DNA of 64,000 bases, from the NCBI GenBank assembly GCA_026388155.1, contig JAPLKI010000025.1:346931-410930 (forward strand). The letters are read 5' to 3'. Position numbers and translations under genes: made by a program. The number at the start of each line of letters is the position of its first letter. Position 1 is the first letter of the stretch. The notes beneath the pieces are model-generated. The model worked only from the letters and a program-made list of their open reading frames with translations. It was not told the origin of the DNA and did no database searches. This document shows, piece by piece, positions 31,755-40,546 of the stretch. This DNA comes from Elusimicrobiota bacterium (GTDB taxonomy: Bacteria; Elusimicrobiota; Elusimicrobia; Elusimicrobiales; UBA9959).

Positions 31755-32801
31755 TTACACTTTCACCAATTCCTTGTTCAGAAAATCAGAGTAGCATTTA
31801 GCCTTTCTGTTCTTCCAGGCGCCTTTGTGATAGCCGTAGCCGGCTATTAAAGGCATGGCCAGCGTGGCCTCGGCGTAAACCATCTGCTCGTGGGCAGTTT
31901 CCACCTTGCCCCAGGAGCTGGCCTCTTTAAGCGTGGAACCAGAAAGAGCGCCGTCGCGCACATCGGCCACGGTTACCTGCACCGCGTATTTATGCATGGG
32001 CGCTTCTTCGCCAAGGATATCGGCCGCCACCACGGTGTCCTGCGTGAAGTTCTTCGGCACGCCGCCGCCTATCATGAAAAGGCCGGTGTCTTTGGCCTCG
32101 ATTTTAACTCTGGTCAGCTCAAGAAAATCCCTGGCCGAGTCCATGGACATATGCTTGGCGGGGTTATTCCACTGGTGCTCCAGCATGCCGAAGCCGGCAG
32201 AACAGTCCGAGAAAGCGGGCACGAAAACAGGCACGCGTTTTTCATAAGCGGCCAGCACCACTGACTCATCGTTTTTACCGTGTTTTGCAAGATAGCGGCC
32301 CATCTCTTCGATGAACTCGCGTGAGGAATAAGGCCGGGGCTCGAGGGAATCCGCGATTTTGCGGGTGGTTTCGTCGCAGACGCGCAGTTCGTCCTCGTCT
32401 ATGAAAGTGTCGTAAATACGGTCTATGTGAAGGGCGCGCAGAACATTGTCGTCTACGCCGTAAGGGGAGCCCTTGTAATGGTTGTAGCCCAGCCCCTCAA
32501 AAAAGTCCTGGTCCACTATAACGGCTCCGGTGGAAACTATGGCGTCCACCATATTGTTTCTCACCATGTCCACCACGACTTTTTTGAGGCCGGCCGAGAA
32601 CAGGGAGCCGGCAAGCGTTAAAATAACGGAGCAGTTTTTGTCGGAGAGCATCATGCTGTAGATGCGGGCGGCCCTGGCAAGATCGCGGGCGGAGAAAGCC
32701 ATATCGCCCATCGCGTCGACCAAAGGCACCACATTGTGCTTTGTTATGTCAATGTGTTTTACGGTCTCCTTTAAGTAATCGGATTTTTTAAATTTTGGCA
32801 T
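31755..32801 (-). CDS. deoxyhypusine synthase family protein
   Basis: The 348-residue protein is homologous to eukaryotic and archaeal deoxyhypusine synthase. It keeps NAD-site features (VDAIVSTGAVIVDQDFFEGLG), the GGGVPKNFTQD loop and the ASSWGKV segment that contains the catalytic lysine in the eukaryotic enzyme. Bacteria lack eIF5A, so bacterial members are thought to make homospermidine-like or other polyamines. No other polyamine gene is nearby. It has its own promoter (32866-32895). Confidence 0.82.
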   Translation of the reverse strand: MPKFKKSDYLKETVKHIDITKHNVVPLVDAMGDMAFSARDLARAARIYSMMLSDKNCSVILTLAGSLFSAGLKKVVVDMVRNNMVDAIVSTGAVIVDQDFFEGLGYNHYKGSPYGVDDNVLRALHIDRIYDTFIDEDELRVCDETTRKIADSLEPRPYSSREFIEEMGRYLAKHGKNDESVVLAAYEKRVPVFVPAFSDCSAGFGMLEHQWNNPAKHMSMDSARDFLELTRVKIEAKDTGLFMIGGGVPKNFTQDTVVAADILGEEAPMHKYAVQVTVADVRDGALSGSTLKEASSWGKVETAHEQMVYAEATLAMPLIAGYGYHKGAWKNRKAKCYSDFLNKELVKV

Positions 32802-32865
32802 TTGTTCTTACTCCGTTGGATGTCGGACGGAAACATGCAGCCGGCAAGCTGTCTGGTCCGTATAC

Positions 32866-32895
32866 ATTATACGATTTGCGGCGGCTTTTGGGCAA
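32866..32895 (-). promoter_or_regulatory. promoter of the deoxyhypusine-synthase-like gene
   Basis: Minus-strand TATAAT (32866-32871) lies 18 bp from TTGCCC (32890-32895). The -35 box begins in the T-tract of the terminator of the upstream six-gene cluster. Confidence 0.55.
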
Positions 32896-32925
32896 AAAAA
32901 GGCCCCCCGCTTTCGGCGGGGGGCC
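32894..32925 (-). terminator. terminator of the six-gene membrane-protein cluster
   Basis: On the minus strand GGCCCCCCGC and GCGGGGGGCC form a perfect 10-bp stem with a 5-base loop, followed by seven T residues (32894-32900). It lies 20 bases past the last gene of the cluster. Confidence 0.92.
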
Positions 32926-32945
32926 TGGCCGGTTTTCGCCGGAAA

Positions 32946-35900
32946 CTATTTACACTGGAGGCCGTTGAACTTGGGATACCTGGTCAACACGCCGAAGTTG
33001 AATTGCTGCTGCTCATGGGTATAACTCACTTTTCCGCTCACATCCACCACTTTTATACCCACGCTTATCCCTCCCTCTACCGAGTACGCGGTGACAGTAT
33101 CGCCGCCTCCGTGGCTCATCCTGACCTCCCCGTCTTCGAACACCCAAAACCCTTTGGCTTTGTTGTATACGCAGGTGACATCCACATCCATCTTGTAATG
33201 GCCGCGTTCCACAGCGCTCCATTGTTCCCTGGCATAATGCACCATTCCATTGGCTACCTGCGGGTTAGCATCGGCATTGCCTATCCAGATACGTTCCTTG
33301 TAGGGCAGGACATACGGCAGCTTTTGGCTCTGGAAAGGCGGCACCATGCCGTCGGGTGCCAGGTTCATGTCCTCGATATTAACAGTGGCCTGCTTACTCA
33401 CCCAGCCGGTGCTGCACCTGCTGGTGTTCCTTGGATCTTTGCCGAACATCTTCTTGACGATGTCATAAGTGCCGCCGATAAAGATCTCACCGCCTATCTG
33501 CCACGCAGGTTTGGGAGTTATCTTTCCGTCACAGGCCCAGTAAAGGATGGCCTTGCCGTCTTTGTCCCAGGCCCTGATCAGCGCCGGCCCATTGTACAGT
33601 ATAAGGCTGTTTATCACGCGCGGCGGAGCGGGTATTTTCGAGTCAGGCTTAATCGGCTGAACCGGAGGTTTAAGCGGCTGGATGAATGTGTTGTTGTGCG
33701 CGCCGGATATGTTGATCTGATTAGTATTGCCGTTGCTGGGCTTGTGAGTTATATCTTCATAAGCCTTGGCAAGCGTGGCGGAGGCTTTGTCGGCCCGCTG
33801 CTCCAGGTTCTTAAGGCTCGCGGTATATGTTTCAAGCAGCTTGGGGTCGGTCAGCTTGGGGTCGTTGATTTTCACCTGTATATCGGCCTTGCGCTTGTCT
33901 ATCTCGCCCATCTCTGTCCTATAGGCGGAAACCGCGCCCTGCGCCAGTTTGCTTTTCTTCATCCCTGAGAGCTCGCTCTCCCACGGTCTGGAGGTGTTCT
34001 TCACCCCGCTGATGTAACCATCCGTGTTGGTGTACGCTTCCATGGCCTGCTTGCGCTGAGTGTCGCTCACGCCGGAGACAGGAGGAGTGATCACCGGGGC
34101 GATCGGGTTAGGGTTCGTACCGCCCCCGTTCTCCGGGAAATAAGACGGATCCGCGCCGGCGCCCAGTATATCCCCTTTCGTGAGAGACATAATATCCGCA
34201 GTGTCCTTAAGACCAAGCGGTATATTCTTTTTAATATCCGCTATTTTTGACGTTATATCCACTTTTATTTCGTTGCTGCGCATATTGTTGGACACAAAAT
34301 TATCCGGCTTAACCAAATCGCCCTTGCCTCCGCCGGATTGCCAGGCGTTCCATGCCTTTATTTCGTCACCGGCGGCTTTGGAACTGTCAAACTTAAGCCC
34401 CGGCGGCCAAAGAGCATCCCAGTCCAGGGCGCGCACTCCATAGGCCGCCTGTTTCATGGAAGGACCTTTATCCGTGTTATTGGCGGCGGGAACTTCGGGC
34501 GCTTTAGTGGGAATGCCGGAAGTCGAGGCGGCCTTCTTTTTGGTCTCATCGGCGACAACGGGCGCGACGCTTATCGGCCTGCCGGTCATCTGTGTCAGTT
34601 TAGCCGGCCAGTCTTTTTTGCCGTCGTCCATGTTTATATTACTTGCCGCCGTATATACGTCGCCATGTTTGTTCTGAATGGCGGTTATTCCGTCGCCCAC
34701 ATTGGCAATTTGATCCGTGTAAGCGCTTAACCAGTCACGGTGAGAAGCATACAGGCTGGCTGCAGCGTTGATACCAAGGGAACCCTGCTTCTTCCATTTG
34801 GCGAGAGCGGCAACTATAGCTTTTCGTTGCTCACTGCCCGTGTCGGCAACCGCTTTGATCTTAGTATCACCAAGACCGCTTGCGGCGCTGGTTTTCATCC
34901 TGATCGTGTTATTATCCACGTCTTTCTGCAACACGGCGATCTGCCCGACGAATTTACCGTAGTTCTCTTGCGCTTTGCTGACCAGCGACTGCGCCTTGGC
35001 CACTTCGTCGGAATAACTACTTTTTGCTGCCTGGGCGTCGCTCTTGGCGGGATTCAGTTTTTGCTCTATTACCCGGCTGGCCTGGTCACGGAGGTTGTCA
35101 AAACCGCCTCTCACGCTTCTTGCGCTCTTTTCCACCGTGACAGCATCGGAAGAATTTTTCTCGGCAACTCCGGTCTGGTTTACCATATCCTTCAGTACCG
35201 TGTCATAATCCGTGAACGATTTAGCGGCGGTATCTGAAACCTGCTGCGGAGTTCCGCCGTTATCAGTTGTGCTACCCGGGCCTCCGGGCGGCACAGGAGC
35301 CACGGGTGCTGCGCCGCCTCCTTGGGGCGGCGGCGGAGTAACGCTTGAACCGTCATGCGGCACACCGGTGGTAGGTTTGGACCCTTCACCGCATATACAA
35401 TACTTTATCTGCCCGCCGCCGGTGGAATCCTTGCCGCCAGCCGCTGTCATTTTGAAGCTTGTCGCGCCGCCATATTGCTTTTGGCAGAGATCTCCAGGCC
35501 CAAGCACATTATATTTAGCTACTTGCGCGGCGCAGTCCCCGGTCGGACATGTGAACGGCTGCCAGCAGAACTGGGTCGGCGGATAATTCCCCAGCAGGCT
35601 GTTCATGTTGCTGGACATCATATCGCCCAGGGGTTTTATCAGGCCGTCAATGACCAGATTCTGAACCATGGCTTCTACTATCTCTTTTTTGATCCCATGC
35701 TTCAGGTATTCCTCCCAGGCAAGCTGGTTCTTCTGTCTCTCCTCGTTCGCCTTGCACTCCAGCGACTGACACTCGGTGCCGTGGCTATTCGAGTCTTTAA
35801 CGGTGGAATTTGAGGTGCCCTTGGTCGCGTCGCTGGTGCCGCCCCCGCCCATGCCTCCGGCCCCTTTTCCTATGTCGATCGCGTCCGCGGCCGCCCTGTC

Positions 35901-36704
35901 CAGCGAGTTCATGGCGCTTCCTCCGGTAAAGTTGCCGGCGGATTTATCAGCCTGCGAGCGCAGTTTTTCAAAAGCGCTCCTGCTTGAACTGTTCGGCGTA
36001 TTTGAGGCCACGCCCTTGTAACCGGCCATGGCAACCGGCCCGAGCATGGACCTGGACGTGGTCTTGCTTGAAGCGTTTTTAGCGTCCTGTATTATCTTAT
36101 CTCCGTTAAGCGCGCCCGACGTGCGGGAACTTTCGCCGCCGCTGAAGAAAGAACCGAAAGAGCGTAAAGCGCTCTGCAGCCTGGGAATAGGCGTGGGAGC
36201 TCCGGCTGATTTTGCCGCTTCAGAAAACCCCATCCGGCCCGCATCTTTCATTGCGTCGCGCATGCTGACATTGGGCGCGGGGGAAGTAATGGGCGGCGGT
36301 GTTGAAGACTGTGAGCCAAGTATGAGCGACATCGGGTCCCTTGAGCTTAAAGGCGTTATTACCTCTCCGGAACCGTCCGTTGAGCCCTGGCTGAGCCCGT
36401 TAATGCCGGGTTCGTAGAGCCCGGAAGCGGAGCCCTTCTCTCTTCCGCCGAAACCGGGGGTGAGCAAACCATCGGACGCGGGTTTGGACATCAGGTATTC
36501 CGCCACGGGAGCCATAACCAGAATGCTCAGGCCTATGCCGACAAAAGCCATGTCTTTTCTGGAAAGGTTCTTCAGCTTATCCATAATGCTGCCCGCGGTC
36601 CTTGAAAAGCCGGTAGTCTTGCCGAAAGAGGCGGTTTTTTTAAACGCCGAACCCATGATGGGCGGCAGACCGTCTTTTTTCTCGTCGTCATTATGTAAGT
36701 TCAT
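32946..36704 (-). CDS. six-gene cluster, protein 6: giant single-pass membrane protein
   Basis: At 1252 residues this is the largest protein of the cluster. It has a basic N-terminus, one transmembrane helix at about 50-67 (MAFVGIGLSILVMAPVAEYL), then a very long Ser/Gly/Ala-rich region with helical, probably coiled-coil parts (about 490-720, many QKLNPAKSDAQAAKSSYSD-like stretches; 870-980). Two cysteine-rich patches occur at about 315-320 and 385-440. The C-terminal 200 residues form a compact domain (ALIRAWDKDGKAILYWACDG; CVYNKAKGFWVFEDGEVRM). GGAGGAG precedes the ATG. The topology puts nearly everything in the periplasm. No known family recognised. Confidence 0.6.
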   Translation of the reverse strand: MNLHNDDEKKDGLPPIMGSAFKKTASFGKTTGFSRTAGSIMDKLKNLSRKDMAFVGIGLSILVMAPVAEYLMSKPASDGLLTPGFGGREKGSASGLYEPGINGLSQGSTDGSGEVITPLSSRDPMSLILGSQSSTPPPITSPAPNVSMRDAMKDAGRMGFSEAAKSAGAPTPIPRLQSALRSFGSFFSGGESSRTSGALNGDKIIQDAKNASSKTTSRSMLGPVAMAGYKGVASNTPNSSSRSAFEKLRSQADKSAGNFTGGSAMNSLDRAAADAIDIGKGAGGMGGGGTSDATKGTSNSTVKDSNSHGTECQSLECKANEERQKNQLAWEEYLKHGIKKEIVEAMVQNLVIDGLIKPLGDMMSSNMNSLLGNYPPTQFCWQPFTCPTGDCAAQVAKYNVLGPGDLCQKQYGGATSFKMTAAGGKDSTGGGQIKYCICGEGSKPTTGVPHDGSSVTPPPPQGGGAAPVAPVPPGGPGSTTDNGGTPQQVSDTAAKSFTDYDTVLKDMVNQTGVAEKNSSDAVTVEKSARSVRGGFDNLRDQASRVIEQKLNPAKSDAQAAKSSYSDEVAKAQSLVSKAQENYGKFVGQIAVLQKDVDNNTIRMKTSAASGLGDTKIKAVADTGSEQRKAIVAALAKWKKQGSLGINAAASLYASHRDWLSAYTDQIANVGDGITAIQNKHGDVYTAASNINMDDGKKDWPAKLTQMTGRPISVAPVVADETKKKAASTSGIPTKAPEVPAANNTDKGPSMKQAAYGVRALDWDALWPPGLKFDSSKAAGDEIKAWNAWQSGGGKGDLVKPDNFVSNNMRSNEIKVDITSKIADIKKNIPLGLKDTADIMSLTKGDILGAGADPSYFPENGGGTNPNPIAPVITPPVSGVSDTQRKQAMEAYTNTDGYISGVKNTSRPWESELSGMKKSKLAQGAVSAYRTEMGEIDKRKADIQVKINDPKLTDPKLLETYTASLKNLEQRADKASATLAKAYEDITHKPSNGNTNQINISGAHNNTFIQPLKPPVQPIKPDSKIPAPPRVINSLILYNGPALIRAWDKDGKAILYWACDGKITPKPAWQIGGEIFIGGTYDIVKKMFGKDPRNTSRCSTGWVSKQATVNIEDMNLAPDGMVPPFQSQKLPYVLPYKERIWIGNADANPQVANGMVHYAREQWSAVERGHYKMDVDVTCVYNKAKGFWVFEDGEVRMSHGGGDTVTAYSVEGGISVGIKVVDVSGKVSYTHEQQQFNFGVLTRYPKFNGLQCK

Positions 36705-36764
36705 AAACTCCTCCGATATCTCAAACCAGGATTTTTTCCGCTTCCGCGGCTGCTTAACCCCGCC

Positions 36765-36815
36765 GCCCGCTTATTTACCGAAGGCGAATCTTCGATTCGT
36801 AAACGTGTAGCGGGC
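36765..36815. repeat. hairpin with GCCCGCTTATTT repeat, copy 1
   Basis: GCCCGC (36765-36770) pairs with GCGGGC (36810-36815), with a nested CGAATC-TTC-GATTCG stem. The first 28 bases match 62534-62561 except for two changes. It lies in the leader of protein 6 of the membrane cluster. Confidence 0.5.
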
Positions 36816-36870
36816 AACTTCGTTCAATACCCGTCAACGACAAAACATAATAGCGGCAAAATACTCCGTT

Positions 36871-36920
36871 CCCAATACACACCCAGGCGCCGTACCGAAG
36901 CCTATGGCTTTCCGACGGCC
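36871..36920 (-). ncRNA. 50-nt conserved hairpin motif, copy C
   Basis: On the minus strand it reads GGCCGTCGGAAAGCC-ATA, then GGCTTCGGTACGGCGCCT and ends ATTGGG, gapless with copies A and B and with compensating changes in the inner stem (AAGCC/GGCTT here, GAGCC/GGCTC in B, GGCC/GGCC in A). It starts at or just after the predicted transcription start of the promoter at 36927-36955, about 170 nt upstream of the 1252-residue protein, which is a typical riboswitch-like position. Confidence 0.55.
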
Positions 36921-36926
36921 TGATAT

Positions 36927-36955
36927 AATCTAGCTAATATTACACCGAAAGCCAA
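36927..36955 (-). promoter_or_regulatory. possible promoter for protein 6 of the membrane cluster
   Basis: Minus-strand TTGGCT (36950-36955) and TAGATT (36927-36932) with 17 bp between. TATATC overlaps as an alternative -10. Confidence 0.4.
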
Positions 36956-36960
36956 GTGCC

Positions 36961-37245
36961 AATCGTCCTATAGCCGGCTAGGCACAAAGGCCTCTGTTCC
37001 CTCCAATAGAAAAAGCCCGGGCGCAAACCTGGAGATAGTTCCTTGCGAAAGAGACTCACACTCAAAAGACTGCCCGCTGAAACAGCGGACGCGCCTCGGT
37101 CGCGGACAGCGCCATAGGCCCTCGAAAGGCCGGCGGCACCGTCGAAAAAACTCTCTTTGCAAGGGACTACGCTCCTTATACCCCGTTGAACACCGCTTAC
37201 TGATCGTCTAACGGGGCAAACTAAGTTTGAAACCTCGGGCTCAGA
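36961..37245. other. highly structured non-coding region between cluster genes 5 and 6
   Basis: The region has no convincing gene but folds strongly. A 17-bp long-range stem with one bulge joins 37037-37054 to 37152-37168 (CCTTGCgAAAGAGA with TCTCTTTGCAAGG). Inside are CCGCTG-AAA-CAGCGG (37074-37088) and GGCC..GGCC (37117-37131). A separate CCCCGTT..AACGGGG stem spans 37181-37216. Either strand could be the RNA; tmRNA, RNase P and SRP signatures are absent. Confidence 0.4.
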
Positions 37246-37293
37246 GACAAAAAATACAACTCACTTTTAACGTCATACTCCGGCATGGAAACG

Positions 37294-38907
37294 TTATGGC
37301 GAAGATGCCGGCGCCGGATCAGTCGTCACCGGGTCAGTAGTGGCCAGGCCTGGGTCGGTCGTGGCCGGATCAGTCGTCACCGGGTCAGTAGATGGGTCAG
37401 GTGCTGGCGGCGGGGTGCCGACCGGGCTACCGACCGGTCCCGCGCCAGCGGCCATGCCGGCTAAGACCGCCGCTCCAACGGCCATGCCGCCTAAGATGAT
37501 AGTTGCTACGATGCCCACACCGGTCATCGCAGCGATCGCCGCCGCTGCCGCGAGGGAGCCACCAAGGACATAAATGCCTCCCAGCAGCAACTGACTCATA
37601 CCAATAAGCGCCATGCCGATCATCATAGCCTGTATCGCCATCATAAGAGCCTTAATGCACACCATTATACCGGCGATATACAGCATGATGCCTGCGATGA
37701 CGGTGGGCGGCCAGCTGCTCGCCATCATCGCCATGCCAGTCAATACCATGGCGGCGCCGGCAATAGACAGCATTACAGACTGCATTATAAGCGACAACGC
37801 CTGCTGGCACATTCCCAGTATGGGACCAAAATTAGTCGGGGGAGTGGCGGGGGGTACCCCTGGGGTTACGACCGTAGGCGGCGCTGACGGATCGGGGACC
37901 ACAAAGGCTGCCGGGGGGACCGGAACAGCAGAAGCCGTGTCGTAGTTGGTTTGTGCTATCTTTTCGTTTACATCGTTGCCGTCATAGGTGGACCCCTCGT
38001 ATGCCGCCTGGTATTCGGGTGCGGCGGTTTTTGATCTATAAGCGGAGTCGGTCATTGAAAAAGTAGCCGCAAGCTGGAAAAGGGGCGCTTTTGAGGTGTT
38101 AACGACATTGATCTTGTTGGTTTTGGTCTTATAACCCACATTTTTCCAGGAAAAGCCGGTGGCCTTGCCCATTTTCATGCCTTTTACTTTCTGCGGGCTG
38201 CCCGGCACCGGTATTCTGCTGCCGGCCTGAGATAAGGCGTAATTATATACGCCCTGGCTCTTGGAGATAACGCTGCCTCCTGCAGTGAGCATTCTGCTGA
38301 ACGGGCTTGAACCATAGCTGCCGTCGCCATGACGCTCGGCAAGATTCGAGCCCATCAGGTCGCCGTACACTCCACCGGCATCAGCGCCGCCGCCCGCCTT
38401 CAGACCATCAAGGCTCACAGTGCTCCCGTCCTCGCCGCGCGCTTTCTCTTCGGCATTCACCACGCCCTTAACCGGCCCCGCGGATTTTTCGTCTTTCATA
38501 ACAGGCATGCCGAACAGGTCAAGGTCTCCCCCGCCGCGAATCATGGCCATGGACGAAGGACTGCCCGCCGGCGGCAGGGTTGAATTCAGGCTGCTTAAAA
38601 ACTTATTCCAAAAAGAGTCCCGTGAACTGTCGGCCGTGGCCTTATCCAGAGCCGCCTTGAACCCGGCGGTGGAGTACCTGGGATTTATGGCTGAAAGGAT
38701 GCTGCCCAAACCCATCGATTTAAGAAAAGCGGCCACAGGCGGCAGTTCCAGCATCCGTTCTATGGTTTCGGTAGAGGCCACAAAAGGCAAAGAAGTGGCG
38801 GCCATCAACAGGGCGATGGTCACATACTTGGCTCTGCCCCTGAAAAGGAGAAGCAGAGTGGCTAAAAGGGATCTTTTTTTATATTTCTCTGTAAATTTGC
38901 CGCCCAT
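37294..38907 (-). CDS. six-gene cluster, protein 5: polytopic Gly/Ala-rich membrane protein
   Basis: The ATG at 38907 with GGGAGG upstream gives 537 residues. There is one transmembrane helix near 28-47, a soluble low-complexity middle part and, from about residue 375 to 490, a cluster of small-residue helices (SVMLSIAGAAMVLTGMAMM; LLLGGIYVLGGSLAAAAAI). The G-IY-GG-A-AA signature in the last helices matches proteins 3 and 4. The tail is a Thr-Asp-Pro repeat (TTDP units). The central EYQAAYEGSTYDG resembles DKAWEGSTAEG of protein 4. Paralogy with its neighbours is clear; function unknown. Confidence 0.65.
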   Translation of the reverse strand: MGGKFTEKYKKRSLLATLLLLFRGRAKYVTIALLMAATSLPFVASTETIERMLELPPVAAFLKSMGLGSILSAINPRYSTAGFKAALDKATADSSRDSFWNKFLSSLNSTLPPAGSPSSMAMIRGGGDLDLFGMPVMKDEKSAGPVKGVVNAEEKARGEDGSTVSLDGLKAGGGADAGGVYGDLMGSNLAERHGDGSYGSSPFSRMLTAGGSVISKSQGVYNYALSQAGSRIPVPGSPQKVKGMKMGKATGFSWKNVGYKTKTNKINVVNTSKAPLFQLAATFSMTDSAYRSKTAAPEYQAAYEGSTYDGNDVNEKIAQTNYDTASAVPVPPAAFVVPDPSAPPTVVTPGVPPATPPTNFGPILGMCQQALSLIMQSVMLSIAGAAMVLTGMAMMASSWPPTVIAGIMLYIAGIMVCIKALMMAIQAMMIGMALIGMSQLLLGGIYVLGGSLAAAAAIAAMTGVGIVATIILGGMAVGAAVLAGMAAGAGPVGSPVGTPPPAPDPSTDPVTTDPATTDPGLATTDPVTTDPAPASSP

Positions 38908-38919
38908 AAAAAACCTCCC

Positions 38920-38984
38920 GTCCCGCCCTTTTGGAACGCATGGCATCGCCTATAAGCGGCCACTCCGTTCCAAAAGGGCGGGAC
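38920..38984. repeat. 19-bp perfect inverted repeat GTCCCGCCCTTTTGGAACG
   Basis: Left arm 38920-38938 and right arm 38966-38984 are exact reverse complements, separated by 27 bases. It sits directly upstream of the Shine-Dalgarno of cluster gene 5, so its mRNA hairpin would abut the ribosome site. The inner end CCAAAAGGGCGGGAC recurs at 51165-51180. Confidence 0.8.
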
Positions 38985-39022
38985 GACAAACCGCGCTGCT
39001 CCGCGGATAAAACAGACCGCCT

Positions 39023-40495
39023 TTACTTACCGATCGAACCGCCGGCCATAGCGCCGAGCAGGCCGATTATTCCCGCTATGGCTGACCACATAAGCGCGCT
39101 TACGCCGAGCGCTTCGCCGCTAAAGGCCGCAATGCCGGCCATAACAGCAACACCTCCGCCGATAATATATATACCGCCCATCATAGCCTGCCCTTTGCTG
39201 GTCATGATCATGACGCCCAAAGCTATAGCCGCCACACCGAGGATTATGGCTATAACGTTCAGTATATCGCCGATTGTTATCAAGGCAGAACCCGAACCGA
39301 AAGCTGCCTCAGCAGCTTCTCCCGCCGCTACCAAAGCTCCGCCAATGGCGGACAAGACAGCGGAAAGCAGTATCAGCATCATGGCCATATTACACATGCT
39401 GGTCAAAGCCTTGTCCGCATCCGTTTTTCCTGTCGTGTCAGGGACAACCGGTTCATCACCTGTTCCCGCAGTGCTGCTTCCTCCGCTGCTGCTGGTATTG
39501 TCAAGCGAAGGAGAAGTAACCACGCCGGCCCCGCCGTCGCCGGCGCCAACGCCTGCGCCGCCGGTGGTTCCTTCCGCGGTGGAACCTTCCCAGGCCTTAT
39601 CCTGGGTTGAGCGGGCGGAATCGACATTTGAGCCGCTGTAAGATTTCTGCGTGGCCTTTATACCCTTGGCCTGATTATACGACCCCGGGCCGGACTTGGC
39701 GCCTTTGCCGCTCTTCGCGCTTGAAAACACGGGCCTTGAACTGCCCTTCATGGCCAGCACTTTCTTCCTTTGGTCAAACTTAGGCATACCCTGAAAGCCG
39801 GAGCCTACGCTGCTAAGGCCGACCTGCGGACCCACCGCCCCCTTGCCGAACTTATTGCCGAACCCGCCCATGCCGCTGAACTTGCTTTCCCCTCCGCCAA
39901 GGGAACTGGTAAGAGAGCCCATCGAAGCCCCCTGCAGTTTACCCATCATATCCTGCTGCATATTATTGCCGGGCGCAGGCTGGTTCTGGCTCTGGTCCGC
40001 CGAAGCGCCTTTAGCGGCATCCGCTTCCGCCTTGGCGGCGGCTTCCTCTTCGGCCTTTCTGGCGGCTTCCTCTTCGGAGGTTATCCCGGAGTTCTTATTG
40101 GCGTCCTTGAACATATCCAAAGAAGAGCCCTGGTTCCGGGCCTGGCTCCTCAGGATGGACGGCACATAGTTGTCGGGCGTTTTACCGCTGTTAAAAGCGG
40201 AGTTCTGCACGGGAGCCGGGCCATTATTGGCCAGGTAAACCCCCGTTCCCACGGCCACTATGGCTGCGGTAATAAGCAACCCGGCCTTGCCCGCGAACAG
40301 GGCGCCTATGCCGGAGGACGAGCCGAAGCCGCCCAACTTGCCGAAGTTGGCCGCGCCCCGAAACGCGCCGCCGGCTTCTTCAATCCCGCCCATGGAACTT
40401 CTGGCGCCGAAGCCCAAGCGGGCCCTGAGCCAGGGGAGAAGACCTTTTTTTTCTTTCTTCTCCTTAAATTTTATTTCCGGCAGATTTTCGTTCAT
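39023..40495 (-). CDS. six-gene cluster, protein 4: polytopic Gly/Ala-rich membrane protein
   Basis: The 490-residue protein has a charged N-terminus (KFKEKKEKKGLLPWL), one helix at about 68-90, the motif SLDMFKDANKNSG near 125 (shared with protein 3), an Ala/Glu segment (EEAARKAEEEAAAKAEA), a Gly/Ser-rich middle part and, after about residue 370, four or five hydrophobic helices ending GGSIGK. AMMGGIYIIGGGVAVMAGIAA matches the same position in proteins 3 and 5. The likely topology is N-terminus in, central part periplasmic, C-terminal bundle in the membrane. Confidence 0.65.
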   Translation of the reverse strand: MNENLPEIKFKEKKEKKGLLPWLRARLGFGARSSMGGIEEAGGAFRGAANFGKLGGFGSSSGIGALFAGKAGLLITAAIVAVGTGVYLANNGPAPVQNSAFNSGKTPDNYVPSILRSQARNQGSSLDMFKDANKNSGITSEEEAARKAEEEAAAKAEADAAKGASADQSQNQPAPGNNMQQDMMGKLQGASMGSLTSSLGGGESKFSGMGGFGNKFGKGAVGPQVGLSSVGSGFQGMPKFDQRKKVLAMKGSSRPVFSSAKSGKGAKSGPGSYNQAKGIKATQKSYSGSNVDSARSTQDKAWEGSTAEGTTGGAGVGAGDGGAGVVTSPSLDNTSSSGGSSTAGTGDEPVVPDTTGKTDADKALTSMCNMAMMLILLSAVLSAIGGALVAAGEAAEAAFGSGSALITIGDILNVIAIILGVAAIALGVMIMTSKGQAMMGGIYIIGGGVAVMAGIAAFSGEALGVSALMWSAIAGIIGLLGAMAGGSIGK

Positions 40496-40546
40496 AATTA
40501 CCTCCCATTAAAATCAACATATTTCACCGCTCCAGAGTTTTGCAAA

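Noticed and set aside
37105-37142. Fourth copy of the 50-nt motif on the plus strand
   Set aside because: GCCATAGGC and CGGCACC are present but the outer stem and the ATTGGG end are missing and spacing differs, so chance similarity is as likely.
36968-37162. 64-codon reading frame on the minus strand in the structured spacer
   Set aside because: No ribosome site, non-ATG start, many Arg and Cys codons as expected from GC-rich structured RNA, and it overlaps the long-range stem.
36961-37245. tmRNA, RNase P RNA or SRP RNA
   Set aside because: The hallmark sequences (tRNA-like CCA end, GAGGAAAGTC and ACAGAA cores, SRP GGAA apical loop with AGCA) are not present on either strand.
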